From positions 1 through 35,101 of the forward strand of contig UQGJ01000021.1 in the NCBI GenBank assembly GCA_900540545.1: 35,101 nt of DNA, read 5' to 3'. This DNA comes from an uncultured Eubacteriales bacterium (lineage in GTDB: Bacteria > Bacillota > Clostridia > Oscillospirales > Oscillospiraceae). The position numbers were made by a program, and so were the translations under genes. The notes below the pieces were generated by a model. The model was not told the origin of the DNA. It did not search any database and worked only from the letters and a program-made list of their open reading frames with translations. Shown here one piece after another: positions 23,416 through 30,999 of this stretch; the stretch's first letter is position 1, and every line of letters begins with the position of its first letter.

Positions 23416-25075
23416 TGCTGTTTTCATATGCCTGGGGTATTTCTACCTCGCCCACGAAGTTGTAGACCACCCGGACTATCTGGCGGCGGCGTCCATTCAC
23501 CTTGTCAGGAGCGTGCACGATGACCTTCTTCACGAACTCGTTCAAGATTGTGGGCGTCAGTTCGGGGACCTCCGTGTACTTCCTCACCAGGGCGATGAAC
23601 TGCGATACGTTTACGGCCTCTTCCTGGCCTTTTTCCAGGTCCCGCCGTAGTTCCCCCGCCTTGGCCTCTAAAGTCCGTTGCTCGGCCTCGTAGGAAGCGG
23701 AGAGCTTGGAGAAACGCTCGTCGTTCAGCTTGCCCGCCACGTTGTCCTCGTACACCCGCTGAAAGAGGCCGTCAAGCTCCGCAATCCGCCGTTCCGCCTG
23801 GGAAAGCTCCTTCTGCTTCTTCAACAGGTCCCGCCGCTGGTCCGTGGCGCTCTTGTCCAGGACCAGCCGGGTAAACTCCGCCTCGTGCGTCCGCACATAC
23901 TGGATGGTCTTTTCCAGGTGTTCCCGGACCACATCGCGCAGGACCACCGCCCGGATATAGTGCGCCTTGCACGTCCCCGTGTTGCTCTTGTAGTTGGAAC
24001 ATACATAGTGGTCCTGGTTCTCGGTGAAAGAATTGGTGGTACAGAAGTACAGCTTTGCGCCGCAGTCCGCGCAGTAGGCCAGCCCAGAGAAAAGGCCCTG
24101 TTTGCCCGTCTTGGTGGGACGGCGCTTGTTCTTGCGTAGCTCCTGCACCCGGTCCCATGTCTCCCGGTCGATGATTGCCGGGTGAGTGTCGGGGAACACC
24201 TTCCACTTCTCCGGGGGATTCTCCACCCGCTTCTTGGACTTGTAGGACTTCTTGTAGCCCTTGAAGTTCACGGTACACCCGGTATACTCCATACGTTCCA
24301 GTATCGGCGCTATGGTGCTTGTGTCCCAGCCGTAGGGGTCCGCCGGGACCTTGTTCGGCGTGGACATTCCCTTACTCACCTTGTACGCCGTAGGGACCAG
24401 GACCTTCCCAGCTTTCAAGTGCTTGGCTATCTGCATAGGCCCTTTATTGTCCATGCACAGGGCGAAGATTTGACGCACCACCTGGGCGGCCTCCTCGTCT
24501 ATCTCCCAGCCGTGCTTATCGCCCTTGTACCCATAGGGGACTTGTGTACATAGCCTCTGCCCGCTGTTGCCCTTACTGGTGAACACCGCCCGTATCTTCT
24601 TGGACGTGTCCCGGGGGTACCATTCGTTGAACAGTTCCTTGAATGGCGTGATGAAATCATCCATGCCATTTGCGCTGTCGATACCGTCAGTAATGGCTAT
24701 GTAGCGGACGCCGCAATCATCGGAAAACTTCTCTAAGAGCATACCCACGGCGAGGCGGTTACGCCCTAGGCGGCTATGGTCTTTCACCACGAAATTGGCC
24801 GCTTGTCCTGCCGCCACGATTGCCATTGCTTCCTTGAAGTCGGGGCGGTCAAAGTTGGTCCCCGTGTAACCATCATCGAAGAAAAAGCGGGGGTTGGGAA
24901 GCTGGTTCTCAAAGGCATACTTGAACAGAAAATCGCGCTGGTTGGCAATACTCTCACTGTCTCCCTCCTGGTCATCGGCCTGGGACAATCTGGCGTACAG
25001 GATGGAGATTTTGGAGCCGTCAGCGGGGAGCGTGCCGGGAACATAGGAATTTGAAAATCTGTCGTACTGCCACAT
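23405..25075 (-). CDS. Large serine recombinase (TnpX/TndX-type integrase)
   Basis: This 556-residue site-specific recombinase should catalyse integration and excision of the element. The N-terminal resolvase domain contains the nucleophile Ser31 in ILYARLSQADD, with FDDGYTGTNFDRPDF and KDHSRLGRNRL further on. A recombinase domain follows (about 180-300). A zinc ribbon has CADCGAKLYF and the later CSNYKSNTGTC, and a coiled coil (about 390-470) precedes the C-terminal tail. This is the domain order of large serine recombinases. The ATG at 25075 has GAGGAGGG upstream. It lies 34 bp inside the left end, as is usual for integrases next to their att site. I see no obvious separate directionality factor, but the 60-residue gene upstream is a candidate. 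Confidence 0.95.
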   Translation of the reverse strand: MWQYDRFSNSYVPGTLPADGSKISILYARLSQADDQEGDSESIANQRDFLFKYAFENQLPNPRFFFDDGYTGTNFDRPDFKEAMAIVAAGQAANFVVKDHSRLGRNRLAVGMLLEKFSDDCGVRYIAITDGIDSANGMDDFITPFKELFNEWYPRDTSKKIRAVFTSKGNSGQRLCTQVPYGYKGDKHGWEIDEEAAQVVRQIFALCMDNKGPMQIAKHLKAGKVLVPTAYKVSKGMSTPNKVPADPYGWDTSTIAPILERMEYTGCTVNFKGYKKSYKSKKRVENPPEKWKVFPDTHPAIIDRETWDRVQELRKNKRRPTKTGKQGLFSGLAYCADCGAKLYFCTTNSFTENQDHYVCSNYKSNTGTCKAHYIRAVVLRDVVREHLEKTIQYVRTHEAEFTRLVLDKSATDQRRDLLKKQKELSQAERRIAELDGLFQRVYEDNVAGKLNDERFSKLSASYEAEQRTLEAKAGELRRDLEKGQEEAVNVSQFIALVRKYTEVPELTPTILNEFVKKVIVHAPDKVNGRRRQIVRVVYNFVGEVEIPQAYENSKTA

Positions 25076-25160
25076 GAATTTTTACCCTCCTCAATATGTG
25101 GCAGACGGTCTTGTGGTATGACTTTATTATACCACAAGACCGTCAAAAAGTCTAGTAATA

Positions 25161-25343
25161 TCAATGGTTTCCCGGCTTTTTTGCCTCGATTTCTTTGAGC
25201 AAAAGACGCTTGATTTTTGCCATTACGTCCTCGCTTGCGTCTTGTGCGTACTCACCGTATACAACGTACAATGTCCCCGCGATTTCCCGCCCCAGCATGA
25301 GCGGCGGTAGGGAGTGGACGCGTTTTGTCGGTGGCTTGGTCAT
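25161..25343 (-). CDS. Small protein of unknown function (60 aa)
   Basis: The ATG at 25343 has AAAAGGAGA about eight bases upstream, which supports a real gene. The protein is basic at both ends with a central GREIAGTLYVVYGEYAQDASEDVMAKIKRLLLKEIEA, predicted to form a short strand and a C-terminal helix. Position between rep and the recombinase makes a recombination directionality factor or copy-control protein plausible, but no family is recognised. Confidence 0.7.
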   Translation of the reverse strand: MTKPPTKRVHSLPPLMLGREIAGTLYVVYGEYAQDASEDVMAKIKRLLLKEIEAKKPGNH

Positions 25344-25479
25344 AGTCGATTTCTCCTTTTAGCGGTTGTGGCCTCGGCCACCATTGAAGGGGTCCCCGTC
25401 GTACTGCCCGCCATCCCGCTGATCTGACGCAAGGCGTCAGAACACGGGAGGGGGACACCCTGCGAATGGGACGGCTAGA

Positions 25480-26559
25480 TTAGAACGGAAGAGGGTCCGG
25501 GCCGTCCTCGGCCTGCTGTTTCCACCCAGGGGCGGGGGCCTCTGCTCCGATGTGTTCTGCCGCCTGGGCCTTTAGCTCGGCATAGTCGGTATACTCGCTC
25601 ATGGGGATGGTGTACCGCTGGCGTTCCCCGGCGGCGTCAAAAAAGCAGTAGGTGATGTCGCTGATACGCCGTAAGAGCTGTTGTTGCTTGTCGCGGCCCC
25701 GTACATCCTCTTCCACCATCTTCTTGTATAGCTCCTCCGGCGGGAACACCGAAGTGATATAGACTTCATCCCAGACGGCGGTGATGTTGGTGTATCTGGC
25801 GTGTACCTGGGCCTTGTACTGGTCCGTGATGGTCAGCAAGGTCCCGAAGGATAACTGCCCCTTGTACTCGTCCATGAACAGGGTTGGTTCGCCACAGTAG
25901 GTATCGAAACCGCCCCCGTCGTAGTCGGTCAGCAGAAAGATATTTTCCTCCCCCTGCTCTTCACAAAGGGTCACATAGGTATGGGACTTGCCCGTGCCAC
26001 TATCACCTACAAAGTAGTGGATTGTAACCGTCCGCTTGGTGGGCGTCTCCTGCTTGCGCTTGTCAAAGTAAGCAGACCGTATCATGCGCTCATAGCGGCG
26101 GTACGCGAAGTTCTCCACCATGACTTCCGACGGGGTATAGCCCGCCTCTATCAGTTCGCCAATCTCTTCCAGGTCGGAGCGGAACCCCTGGCCGGGGTCA
26201 GCGGGCAGTTCCCCCCACTCAATGAAAGAGTTGGGGACACAGCCTAGCGCCTTGTCCGTCTCCGCCCACTTGCCATCCTTGCGGATGTAGGCCCGGTTTT
26301 CCGCGTTGGTGCCTTGGGCGGGTTCTATATGAGCCGTGGGGAACAGTTTCTTTAGCGATGTAAAGCGTATGGCCGAAGTCTTTGCTACCAGATAAAGGTG
26401 TGTATGGGGTGTATGCTCTTGAAGTCCCACTTCATCAGCCAGACACCAGTATTTGAGATTGAGCGTATCAAGAGCCGCACGGATTTTCTCATGCGTCCAG
26501 GTGTCGCCGGGGTTGTTGAAAGTCAGTTGATAGCGCCTGTGTCTGCTACTGGTATTCAA
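25480..26559 (-). CDS. rep: Rolling-circle replication initiator of the CRESS-DNA-virus type (HUH endonuclease + SF3 helicase)
   Basis: This 359-residue Rep has the two-domain architecture of circovirus/nanovirus/geminivirus Reps. HUH endonuclease: motif I YQLTFNNP (10-17), motif II HTHLYL (His52, His54) and motif III with Tyr91 and Lys94 in AYIRKDGKW. SF3 helicase: Walker A GDSGTGKS (185-192), Walker B TLFMDEY (226-232) and motif C-like VYITSVFPPEELY (266-278). Val271 stands where the sensor Asn (ITSN) is usual. It should nick the stem-loop origin at 26619-26646 through Tyr91 and unwind the circle. The start is a TTG at 26559, about ten bases after AAAGGAAG. Bacterial plasmid relatives of these viral Reps are known; an alternative view as a relaxase for mobilisation is not excluded. 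Confidence 0.93.
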   Translation of the reverse strand: MNTSSRHRRYQLTFNNPGDTWTHEKIRAALDTLNLKYWCLADEVGLQEHTPHTHLYLVAKTSAIRFTSLKKLFPTAHIEPAQGTNAENRAYIRKDGKWAETDKALGCVPNSFIEWGELPADPGQGFRSDLEEIGELIEAGYTPSEVMVENFAYRRYERMIRSAYFDKRKQETPTKRTVTIHYFVGDSGTGKSHTYVTLCEEQGEENIFLLTDYDGGGFDTYCGEPTLFMDEYKGQLSFGTLLTITDQYKAQVHARYTNITAVWDEVYITSVFPPEELYKKMVEEDVRGRDKQQQLLRRISDITYCFFDAAGERQRYTIPMSEYTDYAELKAQAAEHIGAEAPAPGWKQQAEDGPDPLPF

Positions 26560-26605
26560 AAGGATTTCACTTCCTTTTATTAATAATTTGTGATATGTTT
26601 CTTTT

Positions 26606-26615
26606 GGTACGGTAC
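26606..26615 (-). repeat. Tandem GGTAC iteron beside the Rep origin
   Basis: GGTAC-GGTAC lies 3 bp from the origin stem. In CRESS viruses short tandem repeats next to the stem-loop are recognised by Rep's N-terminal domain, so this is a candidate Rep-binding site. Confidence 0.55.
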
Positions 26616-26618
26616 AGA

Positions 26619-26646
26619 GGAGCCCTGGTAATACTAGCAGGGCTCC
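26619..26646 (-). other. CRESS-type rolling-circle origin: stem-loop with TAGTATTAC
   Basis: Perfect 8-bp arms GGAGCCCT (26619-26626) and AGGGCTCC (26639-26646) enclose a 12-base loop. On the minus strand, the strand of rep, the loop contains TAGTATTAC (26628-26636). This is the nonanucleotide found at nanovirus and circovirus origins, where Rep nicks between the seventh and eighth base (here between 26630 and 26629). The stem-loop lies 60 bp upstream of the rep start codon. Confidence 0.88.
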
Positions 26647-26675
26647 CCGGCGGGCCGCTTCGCGCCCCGCCGGGG
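26645..26675. other. Second GC hairpin beside the origin
   Basis: CCCCGGCGGG (26645-26654) pairs perfectly with CCCGCCGGGG (26666-26675). It shares two bases with the origin stem, so the two structures may exclude each other. There is no T-run. It lies between the ATPase stop codon and the origin. Confidence 0.6.
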
Positions 26676-26694
26676 CTGGACTTGCCGCCACCCT

Positions 26695-27465
26695 CTACGG
26701 GTATGGCCTGTTTAATGCGTTGAAGCAGACCTCGCGCATATGCTTTTCGTCCCGTATGGTGGGTATTTTTAGGAAACGCAGGTCCGCGCCTTGCAGGAGG
26801 GCCACGCCCTCACCACGCTTGAACTGCCGCCCCTTGACTTGCTCCATGTGGTCCGGGAGGAGCATTTCGTAAATGGAACGTACCGCCGCCCCCACCACAC
26901 AGACTACCCCATAGTTGAGCCGTGAGCCAGCCGGGAAGGCCAGCGCGTCGGCCCGCTGGCAGGAAATTACAATGCGAACAGGGCCTAAAGACCTGCCGAG
27001 CATAAGTATTTCACTGACCTTGTTCATCATAGCGGTAGCCGCTTTCTTGTCCTGGCTTATCAGGTTCAAGGCTTGCGCCATATATTCATCCCATACCAGG
27101 GTAATAGGGTTTCTGGTGGGGTCTTGTTTCGACTGGCGCAACAAGAGGCGGGCGTGTACAGTGTCCAGGGCCGTGAGCATGTCCGTGTAGGTGAAGAAGC
27201 GGGGACAGCCGTTCAGGTAAGAAAAGGTGTCGTCGCTTTTATAATCAGCGAAAAAATACTCGCCGTCCCTGTCCTGCTCGGCCAGAATCAGCCGGGTGAG
27301 GATTTGATGTTCCATGTAGCTTTTCCCGGAACCACTCATGCCGCAGAGCAACATGTGGCTGTTCGTGCCTTGTGACAGGTCGATGGTCACGGGGGTTTTC
27401 AGCTCGCACCCGCTCCAAGCGTCCAAATCATAGCCGAGGGTAAGGCGGTTAGAGTTGGTCATCAT
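26695..27465 (-). CDS. FtsK/HerA-type DNA translocase ATPase
   Basis: This 256-residue P-loop ATPase of the FtsK/SpoIIIE/HerA class resembles the coupling ATPases of Gram-positive mobile elements. Residues 25-49 (PVTIDLSQGTNSHMLLCGMSGSGKS) contain Walker A GMSGSGKS at 42-49. FFADYKSDDTFSYL follows at 71-84, Walker B ITLVWDEY has Asp126-Glu127, and VRIVISCQRADA is the FtsK-like segment with a Gln-Arg sensor. No membrane segment or winged-helix gamma domain is present. It starts inside the end of the upstream membrane-protein gene (17-bp overlap), so the two products likely act together: a membrane anchor and a motor for moving element DNA. Weak ribosome site; coupling is probable. Confidence 0.85.
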   Translation of the reverse strand: MMTNSNRLTLGYDLDAWSGCELKTPVTIDLSQGTNSHMLLCGMSGSGKSYMEHQILTRLILAEQDRDGEYFFADYKSDDTFSYLNGCPRFFTYTDMLTALDTVHARLLLRQSKQDPTRNPITLVWDEYMAQALNLISQDKKAATAMMNKVSEILMLGRSLGPVRIVISCQRADALAFPAGSRLNYGVVCVVGAAVRSIYEMLLPDHMEQVKGRQFKRGEGVALLQGADLRFLKIPTIRDEKHMREVCFNALNRPYP

Positions 27466-28246
27466 ACAAGGTCCCGGCCTTCCCGCCGTCCAGCTTGGAC
27501 GCCTCCCGGAGCTTCAAGCGGGCGGCTTCCGCCTCGTTGGTGATGACCAGGTCCACACGGTAATTTTCCCCAAGGTCTTCTACCGAATCTACCACCAGTC
27601 CGGGCCATCTGTCCCCTTGCCCGCTGACGTAGACAGCCGGGATGGACATCGGCAGATCGCCGGCACACAAATGCTGTTCGATGATACTCTCCAGCACTTC
27701 CCACACATCAGACCGGGGAGCGATACAATCTCCCTTGCCGACCTTAAAGTGGAACTTGGTGATGAAATCGGCGGTGATGGTGTAGGGCATGGCCTTGTAC
27801 TCTACCGACTGGATGGAAAAGGGAACGATTAGGCCAGAGAAATACTTGCAGAGTTCATTTGTAAAAATATACATGCACTGCCGTAGAGATTGGCGGGTTT
27901 TCTCCGCTCTCTCCTTGGCAAGCTCGATTGACGCGACCGGGGGCGGCGGGGGCGGTAGCTTCTCCTTCTTCCGCTTGCTCCACCAATTTGACAGCCCAAC
28001 GATGATTATGACCAAAGTGATTATGCCGATGAAGTAGCGGTCCATGAACAGATAGACGGCCTCCGCTGTCGTGGTCATCAGCGCCACGATAAGCCCAAAT
28101 GCTTTGATGACCACCACTACAACCGCAAGGGGGGCCAGGACCCAGGCGGTGGTCTTGGCCGGGTGCTTGATGACGTAAGCCTTTACCTCTCCCGCCCGCT
28201 TCTTGATGGGCTGGCCTATCTGCTTAACCTTTTTCTTCACGTCCAT
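27449..28246 (-). CDS. Two-span membrane protein with cytoplasmic C-terminal domain
   Basis: This is a 265-residue protein. A basic N-terminus (MDVKKKVKQIGQPIKKRAGEVK) is followed by membrane segments at about 34-57 and 70-88, a basic KRKKEK and a proline run (98-103). About 160 soluble residues follow, predicted mixed alpha/beta. The topology places both termini in the cytoplasm. The ATG at 28246 has AGGAGG nine bases upstream. It overlaps the preceding membrane gene and the following ATPase gene, so it is probably the anchor or pore partner of the ATPase. I recognise no family. Confidence 0.75.
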   Translation of the reverse strand: MDVKKKVKQIGQPIKKRAGEVKAYVIKHPAKTTAWVLAPLAVVVVVIKAFGLIVALMTTTAEAVYLFMDRYFIGIITLVIIIVGLSNWWSKRKKEKLPPPPPPVASIELAKERAEKTRQSLRQCMYIFTNELCKYFSGLIVPFSIQSVEYKAMPYTITADFITKFHFKVGKGDCIAPRSDVWEVLESIIEQHLCAGDLPMSIPAVYVSGQGDRWPGLVVDSVEDLGENYRVDLVITNEAEAARLKLREASKLDGGKAGTLYDDQL

Positions 28247-28523
28247 GCTCGGTGCCTCCTATCCCTTTGAGTGCGGCTTTTTCTTGCTTGCGCTTCTTTC
28301 TCCATCTGGAAAAGCTACCCAGGAGGAAGTTCACAAGCACCAGGGCCAGAAGCAGTACATAACTTGCATGTTTGAGGATGGAGAGAAGCACCTCCGCCGT
28401 TGCCTGGTCCATGCCCATGACCTCCATAAGCCAGCCCCCGGAGAAAAGCCAGATGACTACCAGCACACCACCCATGATAATCCCTGTGAAAAGTAAAATG
28501 GTGCCTTCAACAAGATTCTTCAT
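28224..28523 (-). CDS. Small two-span membrane protein
   Basis: This is a 99-residue protein with hydrophobic segments at about 7-29 and 48-69, a short acidic/Met-rich loop between them and a basic tail (SRWRKKRKQEK), so the tail is probably cytoplasmic. AAGGAG lies about eight bases before the ATG at 28523. Its 3' end overlaps the next membrane-protein gene by 23 bases. Size and topology recall the small membrane proteins that accompany FtsK-like transfer ATPases, but there is no recognisable homology. Confidence 0.75.
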   Translation of the reverse strand: MKNLVEGTILLFTGIIMGGVLVVIWLFSGGWLMEVMGMDQATAEVLLSILKHASYVLLLALVLVNFLLGSFSRWRKKRKQEKAALKGIGGTEHGREEKG

Positions 28524-28599
28524 TGTGTATTCTCCTTGCTATTAGTACCAGAGCAGGGCGGCGGCCCTGTCACAGCCGCGCGCCCGCCCTGGGCGCTAT

Positions 28600-28860
28600 T
28601 TACTTGCTGGGGGTACTGGAAGGACTGGCCGTGATGACCTTGATACCCAAGATTTTGCCCTTGGTGTTGCAGTCCAGGTCGAGCAGACTTCCGGGATTGA
28701 GCGCAGGAACATCAAACCCATCTGGTAAGAACTTCTTCTCGGCCATCTCACCCGAAACCCCATCTTCCTTGTGGGAAATGAAGATTTGCGTTCCCTTAAT
28801 GGGCGTCCCGGTTTCGTCCTTGAAGTCCAGCTCGCGGTAGCCTAATAGTTTGACTTGCAT
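28600..28860 (-). CDS. Small soluble protein of unknown function (86 aa)
   Basis: The ATG at 28860 has AGGAGG eight bases upstream. The protein (MQVKLLGYRELDFKDETG at the start) looks all-beta, with alternating hydrophobic residues and no Cys pair or signal peptide. It is the first gene of the minus-strand transfer/replication operon. A small beta-barrel single-stranded-DNA-binding role would suit a rolling-circle element and resembles the position of such genes in filamentous phages, but this is inference only. Confidence 0.7.
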   Translation of the reverse strand: MQVKLLGYRELDFKDETGTPIKGTQIFISHKEDGVSGEMAEKKFLPDGFDVPALNPGSLLDLDCNTKGKILGIKVITASPSSTPSK

Positions 28861-29067
28861 AATTGGTGCCTCCTAATAATTGGTTCTGGACACGGGTGGC
28901 CTTTCCGTGCCTCTAGGGTGGATGGTGTCAACAAAGGTCCCTTGTTGCGGGGAGCGCGTAACGCCTCCCTCTGTCCCCTATTCTAAAACATAAAATGACG
29001 TTATTGCTAGAGACAACGGTCAGCAAGTGCGTTAGCTCATTTGTCACCAGTTTGGAGGTTTACAGCT
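28861..29067. promoter_or_regulatory. Structured divergent intergenic region
   Basis: This 207-bp region separates the minus-strand operon from the plus-strand gene at 29068 and must hold both promoters. It contains two imperfect hairpins. One is CAACAA...TTGTTG (about 28930-28948), the other GGAG-CGCG-TAA-CGC-CTCC-like (about 28950-28967). An AT-rich tract with AGAATA...ATAAAATGACG-type sequence (28978-29000) follows. I cannot single out -35/-10 pairs with confidence. Confidence 0.45.
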
Positions 29068-30000
29068 ATGGACATAGGAGAAGAATTGAAGGAACGGCGG
29101 ATTGAATTGCTGGCCGAGATACCGGCCCTCCTTGGAATGACACCCAATGCGCTCATGGAACATTTGTGCAAATTTATATACAAGGGGCGGGGAAAGAAGG
29201 GAAAGGCACTTGAGCTTAACTCCATGACTAAGGCGAAAACGCGCGGGCATATGTCGTACAGCTATGAAGAGTTCAGCACGGCACTTGACAAGGCTATGGA
29301 GGATTATCTAGGCCAGGAGTTTCCAAAGAGTAAGGAAAAGGCGGCAAAGCAGGAGGCCACGCGCCATAAATGGGAGGAAAAGCGAGAGTTCATCCATCTG
29401 ATGATAGCAACGATGTACTCGGACCCCTCCGACGCGGTTTTCATCAAGTACCGGGCGGAGCTGGACGAGGCTATGGACCGTCTGCTTCACTCCTGGGAAT
29501 CCCGGTTCATGGGCCTGGACCCCTGGACGGCGGCGCAGGTGGAGTGCAACTTTTCCCTCCTGGACGATGTGACCGGGGAAGATACCGCGTTCGTGTCCTC
29601 CATGTTGAAACTGACGGAGGCGGAGCGGGTGCACCTGGGCGAATGGCTCCCCGGCCTGGATTGTCCCACGGCGGGGGCCATGCTGGAACGGCTGGACCCG
29701 GAAGGGCTTTCGTTCTGGAAAGGGCTATGGAGCAAGGCGGGCCGGGGCGGCAAGGTCCCATTGACGGGCGAATGTTGGATAAGGTTCCGCGAGAAGGTAC
29801 GCGCCCTCCCCCTGGAAAGGGCGCTTGCGCTCCTGATGTTCCTTGACTACATCTTGCCAGCCCATGAAGGGGCGGCGGCAAGGTTCGGCCCGGAGGGGAT
29901 GGACCTTTTCTTGATGTTCAAGTATTTTTTGACGGTGGACGGGCGCGGGGCGGTCCTGGACTGGTTGGAGGCCCGGACAAAAGAAGGACCGGGCCAGTGA
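29068..30000 (+). CDS. Element-encoded protein of unknown function (310 aa)
   Basis: The ATG at 29068 has GGAGG nine bases upstream. The protein is soluble and mostly helical. Residues 1-30 (MDIGEELKERRIELLAEIPALLGMTPNALM) look like a small helix-turn-helix type segment. A Lys-rich stretch (about 45-60) and a charged helix (about 85-110) follow, and the C-terminal half is Trp/Leu-rich. No enzyme motif is visible. It is the only plus-strand gene of the element and diverges from the replication/transfer operon, a position often held by regulators. That role is not shown by the sequence. Confidence 0.75.
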   Translation: MDIGEELKERRIELLAEIPALLGMTPNALMEHLCKFIYKGRGKKGKALELNSMTKAKTRGHMSYSYEEFSTALDKAMEDYLGQEFPKSKEKAAKQEATRHKWEEKREFIHLMIATMYSDPSDAVFIKYRAELDEAMDRLLHSWESRFMGLDPWTAAQVECNFSLLDDVTGEDTAFVSSMLKLTEAERVHLGEWLPGLDCPTAGAMLERLDPEGLSFWKGLWSKAGRGGKVPLTGECWIRFREKVRALPLERALALLMFLDYILPAHEGAAARFGPEGMDLFLMFKYFLTVDGRGAVLDWLEARTKEGPGQ

Positions 30001-30035
30001 TCCTAGCGGAGCACTGACCCGGTTCGATGGTGCGG

Positions 30036-30066
30036 AAATAAAAACAGAGGGGGCCGAAGCCCCCTC
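30036..30066 (-). terminator. Intrinsic terminator between convergent genes
   Basis: GAGGGGGC-CGAA-GCCCCCTC (30047-30066) forms a perfect 8-bp stem, followed on the minus strand by a T-rich tract (30036-30045). It ends the secreted-protein gene and may also act on the plus-strand gene. Confidence 0.8.
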
Positions 30067-30072
30067 CGAAGG

Positions 30073-30993
30073 TTAGTACAGATATACGTCGTAGATTACC
30101 CCGTCAGCCATACGACCAGAGGCCATCATGATTTCAAACATATTCACGCCCGTGATGTCTACCGTGCAAGTATGCGTTTCACCCGCCTTTAGGTACACAT
30201 CTTCCATTAAGACACCAGCAGGCAGTGTATCTAAATTACCAACCGTGACCCAGTGGTCAAGGTCATTGGAATGAGCTGTAAAGATAAGCGTGGTATATTG
30301 CTTATTATTGCGGAAACGGATATTTCCGCCACAACCTTCCGTTGTACTGCTCATGATGAACTGGCCGTTACCGTAGGTAGCGCCATAGAGCCTGTTGGCC
30401 ATATTACCAGTAAGAGCAACAGCACCTTCTGGAATCCCAGCCTTTGGAGCCTCCCCCAGCTTGACGGTGCTAGTCTCCTGCACCCACTCCACCGCCAGTC
30501 CCACGAGGCCGCACACGGCCCGGACGGGTAGGTAAGTAGTCCCGTTGTAGGTGAGAGGCAGGACTACCGCCCCCTGCGCGTCGTGGAATGTCTGCGCCTC
30601 CCCGTCCAGCGTCACAGTGATGGAGCCATTGAGCAGGGCCGGGACGGTCTGGCTCGTGAGGCCGTCCCCCGTCCCATCGGCGGGGCTTGTGGTGGGCGTC
30701 GGGTCCTCCGGGGTGGTGAGCTTCACCGTCTGCGTCTCGGCCTCCCACTCCACCCCCAGGCCAACCAGGGCCGACACAGCCCGGACGGGTAGGTAAGTGG
30801 TCCCGTTGTAGGTCACGGGCAGGACCACGGCCCCCTGCGCGTCGTGGAACGTCTGCGGCGTCCCGTCCATTGTCACCGTGATACCAGCGTTCAGTGTGGC
30901 CTCTACGGTCTGACTGTCTGCGGCCTGGGCGGGAGCGCACAGCCCCACGGACAGCGCCAGGGTAAGGGACAGCGCGGCTATTCGGTTGTTCAT
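30073..30993 (-). CDS. Secreted protein with two copper-amine-oxidase-N-like stalk domains
   Basis: This is a 306-residue exported protein. Residues 1-24 form a signal peptide (basic MNNR, hydrophobic core, cleavage after APAQA). Two tandem domains of about 65 residues follow (about 28-92 and 112-176). They share TFHDAQGAVVLP and TYNGTTYLPVRAV, the stalk-domain signature of Firmicutes cell-surface proteins. A Thr/Pro/Gly linker separates them, and the genes for the two copies are also near-identical over about 80 bp (30514-30596 and 30774-30859). The C-terminal ~120 residues form a separate, probably beta-rich domain with HTCTVDITG. No sortase motif is present. The ATG at 30993 has AGGAGG nine bases upstream. 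It looks like cargo, possibly for surface contact or exclusion. Confidence 0.85.
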   Translation of the reverse strand: MNNRIAALSLTLALSVGLCAPAQAADSQTVEATLNAGITVTMDGTPQTFHDAQGAVVLPVTYNGTTYLPVRAVSALVGLGVEWEAETQTVKLTTPEDPTPTTSPADGTGDGLTSQTVPALLNGSITVTLDGEAQTFHDAQGAVVLPLTYNGTTYLPVRAVCGLVGLAVEWVQETSTVKLGEAPKAGIPEGAVALTGNMANRLYGATYGNGQFIMSSTTEGCGGNIRFRNNKQYTTLIFTAHSNDLDHWVTVGNLDTLPAGVLMEDVYLKAGETHTCTVDITGVNMFEIMMASGRMADGVIYDVYLY

Positions 30994-30999
30994 ATGTGG

